Shown: piece by piece, positions 58,801 to 64,000 of the stretch
Layout: the number at the start of each line of letters is the position of its first letter
Numbering within the stretch: the first letter of the stretch is position 1
DNA from: Myrica gale
Lineage: Eukaryota; Streptophyta; Magnoliopsida; Fagales; Myricaceae
Direction: 5' to 3'
Length of the DNA stretch: 64,000 nt
Assembly: GCA_963930655.1 (NCBI GenBank)
Contig: OZ005618.1
Coordinates: forward strand, 6,160,001-6,224,000
The notes under the pieces: model-generated
Database searches by the model: none
What the model was told of the DNA's origin: nothing
Seen by the model: only the letters and a program-made list of their open reading frames with translations
Position numbers and translations under genes: made by a program

Positions 58801-60340
58801 CATTGGCATGTGAGTTGGCGCAGCACGCTGTTGTTCTTAGGGTTAATGACTGGGTGTTCTGTCATGGTGGCCTTCTTCCTCACCATGGTAAAATCTACTT
58901 CCATTTGGTTGAGGTGATTTGATCATATATAATCATTGCCTGTTCCTTAAGCAAGCAATTTTATCTCTCTTGTTGAAATGCCTGATTTGAGTGATCATTC
59001 TGCAGTTGCATATGGCATAGAAAGGATGAACAGGGAAGTATCTTACTGGATGAGAGGTCTCAGAGAGAGTGATAAGAGTCCTCAGATCCCTTTCATTGCT
59101 ACCAGGGGTTATGACAGTGTTGTATGGAACCGCCTATACTCAACAGATATTTCCAATTTGGAGGACTACCAGATTAGGCAGGCAAGCTTCATTGAAGGAC
59201 ACTTTCTTATTCAAGAAATTTTTTACTCTATACTTTTTCACCTGAAAATATGCATGAACCATTGTAGGCTAATAGCAGATCTTTTTGTTGATTTGCCTAT
59301 CTATTGTCTTTGGACTTGGTTTGCTTTCAACCTTATCTATGGTTCTGTTCAAACTAGGTTAAAGTGGACTTTCAAAAATAAGGTTTCTGCTTTGGAAATT
59401 GGTTGTTGTATTATTTGTGCAACATCACTCAATCAATTCATCGTATTCCTCAAATAACATTCTGAGCAAAATAGATTATGTACTGTGGTGATACTTGACT
59501 TTTGCGCTACTGTTCAACTCCTCAGATAAACACTATTCTTGAAGATACACTGCAAGCAGTAGGTGCAAAGGCAATGGTGGTGGGGCATACTCCTCAAACT
59601 GTTGGGGTGAATTGGTACGGGGCTACACTACATTTCTGGGTATTCAATTAGGAGAAAAATTGTCCCTTCTAATTATACATACTTCCTAATCCTGCAGTAA
59701 ATACAACTGTAGCATATGGTGCATTGATGTGGGAATGTCCAGTGGCGTTTTTAACTCAACACCAGAGGTAAATGTGAATATGTCACTATGGTTCTGTTGA
59801 TCATTGTCACGCCACATTATTGTATTAAAACTTAAAAGATCTAACTAAATGGAACCACTCTAGGACACTTCTCTGACATCTATCCACATAGAAAGTTTAC
59901 CCTCTTCCACACATCAGCTGTGTGTTCTTCGGCTACCTCACTGGCCATAGGAGTGGAGTGCTTAGGTGTAACTCAACAAGGGCACTTACTTTTAGTCCCT
60001 CGTTGTAATAATTTTTGGGAGCTTACTGTTTTGAGTTTGATTTACTTGAGGCCCAGGGCTAGAATTTCTGTGTTTTGGTATATATGGGAGGTGTATTTCA
60101 TGCCTTGAAACTTCAATCTTGGGTGTGACCAGCTGAACCCCATTTATTGTTTAGATCTGATCTGGGTTCCTTTTTGTGCTGAGTCCATCTATAGAGCTCT
60201 ATATCTTGTTCCATATCTTTCTTACAAGTTCCAGTTTTGGCTTGAAGTTATTGGGAACTATTAATTTGATCTCTGTTGACCAGGTTCTAGAAATCACAGA
60301 TAATACAGCTAGAGTCGTAAGGAGCAGAAGGGACATATAA
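55818..60340 (+). CDS. SLP1: SLP1, Shewanella-like protein phosphatase, plastid-targeted
   Basis: Nine exons: 55818-56076, 56567-56667, 57162-57275, 57589-57801, 58752-58887, 59006-59181, 59526-59614, 59698-59767, 60284-60340; 404 residues, all phases closing. Metallophosphatase motifs are complete: GDLHGD (88-93), GDILDRG (126-132), GNHE (161-164), then VFCHGGLLPHH and VGHTPQ. The family is a bacterial-like branch of PPP phosphatases; plant SLP1 lacks known regulatory subunits and sits in chloroplasts. The first ~80 residues are a Ser/Pro-rich transit peptide with a run of eight Pro and more than fifteen Ser, the latter from a TTC/TCT microsatellite. Intron 6 is GC-AG. A SINE lies in intron 4. 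Another ATG four bases upstream (55814) opens a six-codon uORF overlapping the start. SLP1 identity is from memory of the Arabidopsis protein; phosphatase function is clear from motifs. Confidence 0.94.
55919..55970 (+). repeat. TTC microsatellite encoding poly-Ser in the SLP1 transit peptide
   Basis: About fifteen uninterrupted TTC units. In the SLP1 frame they are read TCT, giving a Ser run directly after a Pro run. Confidence 0.95.
58013..58233 (+). mobile_element. tRNA-derived SINE in SLP1 intron 4
   Basis: Pol III promoter boxes are visible: A box TGTCTCAGTGG (58022-58032) and a perfect B box GTTCGATTC (58075-58083), with tRNA-like spacing. A ~140-bp tRNA-unrelated body follows (TTTGTGGGGAGCC, CCGGCCCGGTGAG) and a 10-base A tail (58224-58233). 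Target duplications were not resolved in the AT-rich flanks. Confidence 0.8.
59182..59525 (+). other. GC-AG intron of SLP1
   Basis: The donor reads CAG|GCAAGC and the acceptor ACTCCTCAG. Splicing here joins YQIRQ to INTILEDTL in phase with the family. No GT donor nearby preserves the frame. Confidence 0.85.
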
Positions 60341-61765
60341 AGAACTCCTAGTTGTTGATTTTACGTGGAACCAATCGGATGAATTGATGAGGTATGATGG
60401 AGAATAAGTTTCTTTTCTGTCTTATTGTATATTCCAACATGAACTAGAAGTTGGTTTGTGAAAGGACACACTACTTGGAAAAAAAGAAGAAGCTGCACCA
60501 TGTGTTGAGAACTTGAGATATCCATATCAAAATGCTGGTCTAGTGCACGTATTATTTTTGGGCGGGAACTAAACTACTGGATTGCTCAATACTTCATTTG
60601 ACAGGTGTTTTGGATGCCATTTCAAATAGGTCAACTGTGGAGAGTACTTGGTGCTTCCAATCAAAGAACTTCAAAACATTGATGATCTAGTGTTTTTGGG
60701 GGCATTTGTCAAGTAATATTTTTAAGGCATCTTTTTGCATTTCCGTTGTTTTAATGATAGTAGGCAATTAGATATCAATTTGATGGTAGTTAAGCCAGAA
60801 ACTAGGCATAAGGAGATCCGGAAGTAAAACTTCTGATTTGTGGTGTATATGTTTACAGGAAACACTGCCCATACTGACCCTGCTACGGTCTTCTTCGTCT
60901 TGTTTCGACCATTGGCTTAGATTCTTTACCTTCAAAACAATACCAGATAAGCAGATTTGTTGGGTGGGGATTTAGAGAGCACAGAAAGAGGAAAAGCAAG
61001 CATATTCTAGTATGCAGAAAGTGATAATATTCTTAGGCCTGACTCGAGAAAATGAAATTGTTCAATAATGCCAACAAATAAGTTGTAATTAGATGTTGAG
61101 CTCAAATGAGATCAGGGGAAGATAAGAGTAATTTATTTTTCCTTTCAATGCAGTGTGTGAACTCTTTGATCAATTTTTTCCCCAGCTCTACTTGGCAAGT
61201 TCTTGGTCAGACCCAGTCATGAGCCTCACTTTTAACTGAGTCATAATGGTTCTCAGAGACATTTGTGAGGAATTTATTGTCATGGATGTGCTTAAGTGCA
61301 ACCTGCTCACTTTTGCTTTGGTAACCATCTGGTATTCCAATTATCCAATGTGAGCGACACCGTGCACTGTGGTTCTGTTTCCTTATTCCGCTGTTATAGA
61401 GGGGAACAGTTATCATCCTCTTTGAGGGCAGATTCTCGTCTTAACAGAACTGATGCGTACCGTGAGTTCTTAGGAGTCGTTACGGAAAATCTCTACAAAG
61501 GCAATTACGGTCAATAATAAAAGGAGCAAAAAATGAAAAGCGAAATAGACAGTTGGCCAGTTTCTTTTTTGTCATGCCCGTCTCCAACGTCTACCTTCGT
61601 AAACTCCGCTGAACTAAACACCCCCCCGCGCACTATAACACGAAGCAACACAAAGGCAGAGTCTTGTATATGCACTTCCTCCTCCATCATCATCCTCTTC
61701 TCCTGCGTACAACCTGTTATTCTTCTTTTCCTTCTTCACGCCTCGCTGGTCTTTCGCTCTCCCCC
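60341..61765. other. Intergenic region, SLP1 3' end to MCAT promoter
   Basis: Holds the SLP1 3' UTR and the MCAT promoter and leader. No repeat or third gene was recognised. Confidence 0.45.
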
Positions 61766-64000
61766 ATGGCCTCCAGTTCCCTCGCTCTGCCTTCCATTTC
61801 TCTCCAGAAGCTCCCTTCTTCCAATGCCTCCAACTCGTTCAGGAGCTCCAATTCCTCGTTGTGGTTCAGAAATGTGACTCTTCACCGGAATCTTGACCGA
61901 TCTAGGGTTTCCATGAGCGTGTCGGTTGGATCCCGGGCCGTTGTCGACGATGCCCTGTTCTCGGACTACAAGCCCAGCTGCGCTTTCCTGTTTCCTGGGC
62001 AGGTAGTTAGACGCTTCGTTTTTCTTTTATTCTTCGTAGGTATAGAGCATTCATTTACGATATCACTATAACCGATGAACAATTATTTTTTGAAAAGTTA
62101 GAGCTGTGAATAATTGAAAGGCAAATGTTCTGGTTTTTTGCATTACTTTTATGACGGATTGCCGGTTGGAATTGTAGATATGTTTAAGTATAAGGCGGTA
62201 AGTGGTTTTTTCCAAACTTGAATGGATTAATACATGTTGGGTTATCGATTCAATCCAAATGGTCTAATTGTATCGTGGATAATTTTGGGGGAGTCAGAAC
62301 CTTGACTGTTATCGAAACAAAGTTAACCCATTAACATACTTTATTTTTGGCTTTGACCTAGAGTGAGATACACTGCCAGGTCTGAGACGAGTTTGAATAA
62401 GAAATCACTGGATGTACAACACTAGGGAAGGTTACAATAGAAATAAATGGAGTGAATAATACAACAGTTTCATTAATGTCTGCAGAAAATACATCATTTT
62501 ACAATGTACTTCATATTTTTGTATTTTTTTTGTTTCTCATGTCTCAGGGTGCCCAAGCAGTTGGTATGGGAAAGGATGCTCAAAATGTGCCTGCTGCTGC
62601 AGAATTATACAAGAAAGCAAATGACATATTAGGGTATAATAATTATTTAATGATTTTGAACTTTTTTTTTGTAATTTCTGATTCTGAGTTTATATCTTCA
62701 ATCATATGTTGGGTCCAGAATATGATAATTTTCCCTTGCTTAATGAAAAACGGTATATGGGCAACGTGATGCATCTATTGTGTGCAGGTTCGACCTTCTC
62801 GATATTTGCATTAATGGACCAAAAGAGAAGATAGATTCCACAGTGATAAGCCAGGTATTCCACCTGAACACTTGTACTTCGTTCTCCTATGACTTCCAAT
62901 CATCTTGGCCAAGCTTTTATCTCAATGCCAATGTAGAGAACGACAAACTGCTGAGGCAATATTTAATTATCTAATAAAGAGACTCCATTTCACCACTGTA
63001 AAACATTTTTGTCCTTCAAATTTCCAAGTACTGGGCACAAGAACGAAGATGAGTGATCTTTTCAGTGCCAATTGCTTTACCATTTAACCTCTCTTGAAAC
63101 AGATCATCCGATTCTAGTAGTCATATAGTATTTGGGATGTGTACACTCTAAAACACAAAATTTCATCAATTATTCAATCTTCTAATATCCCTTCTTCCCT
63201 AATTCCTTCTCTGCTTTGCTATCCTCTTATTATCTGAAGTGAGAATGTTTCTTTTTTGTAATACCTAAATGAATAGTTAATGCCATCAAATGTCTATAGT
63301 ATACGATCTTATGCAGTTTTCATCATGAATAAGAGCTCCAGTGGCAGCTGTTGGTTAGCTTCTGATTCTGTGCTTCTGCAGCCAGCTATCTTTGTCACGA
63401 GTCTAGCTGCAGTAGAGTTACTTCGTGCACGTGAGGGAGGTCAGCAGATAATTGATTCTGTTGATGTCACATGTGGTCTAAGCTTGGGAGAATATACAGC
63501 TCTGGCATTTGCTGGGGCTTTATGGTGAGTCATCCAACTCAAAAAGTTACGTGCATCTTTCTGACTATCATGTGAAAACAACATTGTGCTGTATGAACAC
63601 AAAGAAATCAAATAGATACTGCCCACTCTCCTTCTAATGTATATTCAGCATATCGTGAACTGTTTTGAGTAGAATAGGAGATTAATACCCTTCGAGCCTC
63701 TTTAAGATACCTGTCTTTCTAATGTGCACATCTGTGACCCTTTATTCCGCTGCTTCTTGTATTAACATCTCTTTCTTCCGGATTTGGTTCAATCTGTAAG
63801 CTTTGAGGATGGACTCAAGCTGGTTAAATTAAGGGGAGAAGCCATGCAGGTACTCATCCATGACTGAAGGAAAATTGTAGTTTCATCTTCCTGACATAGA
63901 TGAGTATGTTAACCCTTCTAGTGAACTTTTTTCCCTTTGCTTTATCTTTTTCGATTTTTCTGGCTCCAGGAAGCTGCCGATGCTGCTAAAAGTGCCATGG
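61766..64000 (+). CDS. MCAT: MCAT, plastid malonyl-CoA:ACP malonyltransferase (5' part)
   Basis: Six exons are visible: 61766-62002, 62548-62633, 62788-62854, 63382-63524, 63801-63849 and 63970-64000, the last running off the window. Residues 1 to about 55 form a Ser-rich chloroplast transit peptide (MASSSLALPSISLQKLPSSN). The enzyme follows with AFLFPGQGAQAVGMG (oxyanion region, 73-87) and the nucleophile motif GLSLGEYTA with Ser164; FabD enzymes usually have GHSLGEY. It moves malonyl groups from CoA to acyl carrier protein, the entry step to plastid fatty acid elongation. The ATG at 61766 was chosen over an in-frame upstream ATG at 61664 because a standard transit peptide starts there. About 190 of roughly 390 residues are present. 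Confidence 0.94.

Overview
The window is nuclear DNA of a flowering plant, almost certainly a eudicot and possibly a woody one. It carries spliced genes with GT-AG introns, plastid-targeted proteins with Ser-rich leaders, a secreted laccase, a plant-type CHX antiporter, a plant microRNA (MIR390), and dense plant transposon families: Ty1-copia, Ty3-gypsy, TRIM, hAT, Mutator-like, MITEs and a SINE. I cannot name the species. No prokaryotic or organellar genes, CRISPR arrays or rRNA/tRNA genes were seen.

Layout. 1-2.3 kb: 3' part of NAA25, auxiliary subunit of the NatB N-terminal acetyltransferase (+). 2.6-7.0 kb: an orphan exon-like stretch, a TRIM array and two inverted-repeat MITEs. 7.1-9.7 kb: a complete six-exon laccase (+) with a probable miR397 site. 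10.5-11.7 kb: SWC6/SEF, HIT zinc-finger subunit of the SWR1 complex (-), convergent with the laccase. 13.7-19.5 kb: a CHX-type cation/H+ antiporter (-) that is a pseudogene, broken by two clean transposon insertions with intact target-site duplications (9 bp and 8 bp) plus two single-base frameshifts; its first intron holds a TRIM array. 19.5-38 kb: gene-poor, but with MIR390 (-, about 26.3 kb) and its TATA box, a 712-bp foldback element, a hAT element with a transposase remnant and many MITEs.

38.1-44.7 kb: a full-length Ty1-copia element (-) with two 468-bp LTRs that look identical, 5-bp TSDs and one open 1352-codon gag-pol frame, so a young insertion. 45.7-46.7 kb: a Mutator-like MITE with a hAT element nested inside. 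47.4-55.5 kb: an old, dead Ty3-gypsy chromovirus (-), itself hit by a 1.43-kb solo LTR and by separate MITEs in each LTR. 55.8-60.3 kb: SLP1, a plastid Shewanella-like protein phosphatase (+), nine exons, with one GC-AG intron and a SINE in another intron. 61.8 kb to the end: plastid malonyl-CoA:ACP malonyltransferase (MCAT), first six exons (+).

The genes are independent transcription units, not an operon. From memory, the order NAA25 / SWC6 / CHX / MIR390 recalls two Arabidopsis chromosome-5 neighbourhoods (SEF next to CHX24; NAA25 next to CHX25 and MIR390b). This window may therefore keep the ancestral arrangement that was duplicated and then thinned in Brassicaceae. I found no clearly new biological system; the best observations are the MIR390 locus and its synteny, the stepwise destruction of the CHX gene, and the nested transposon history.
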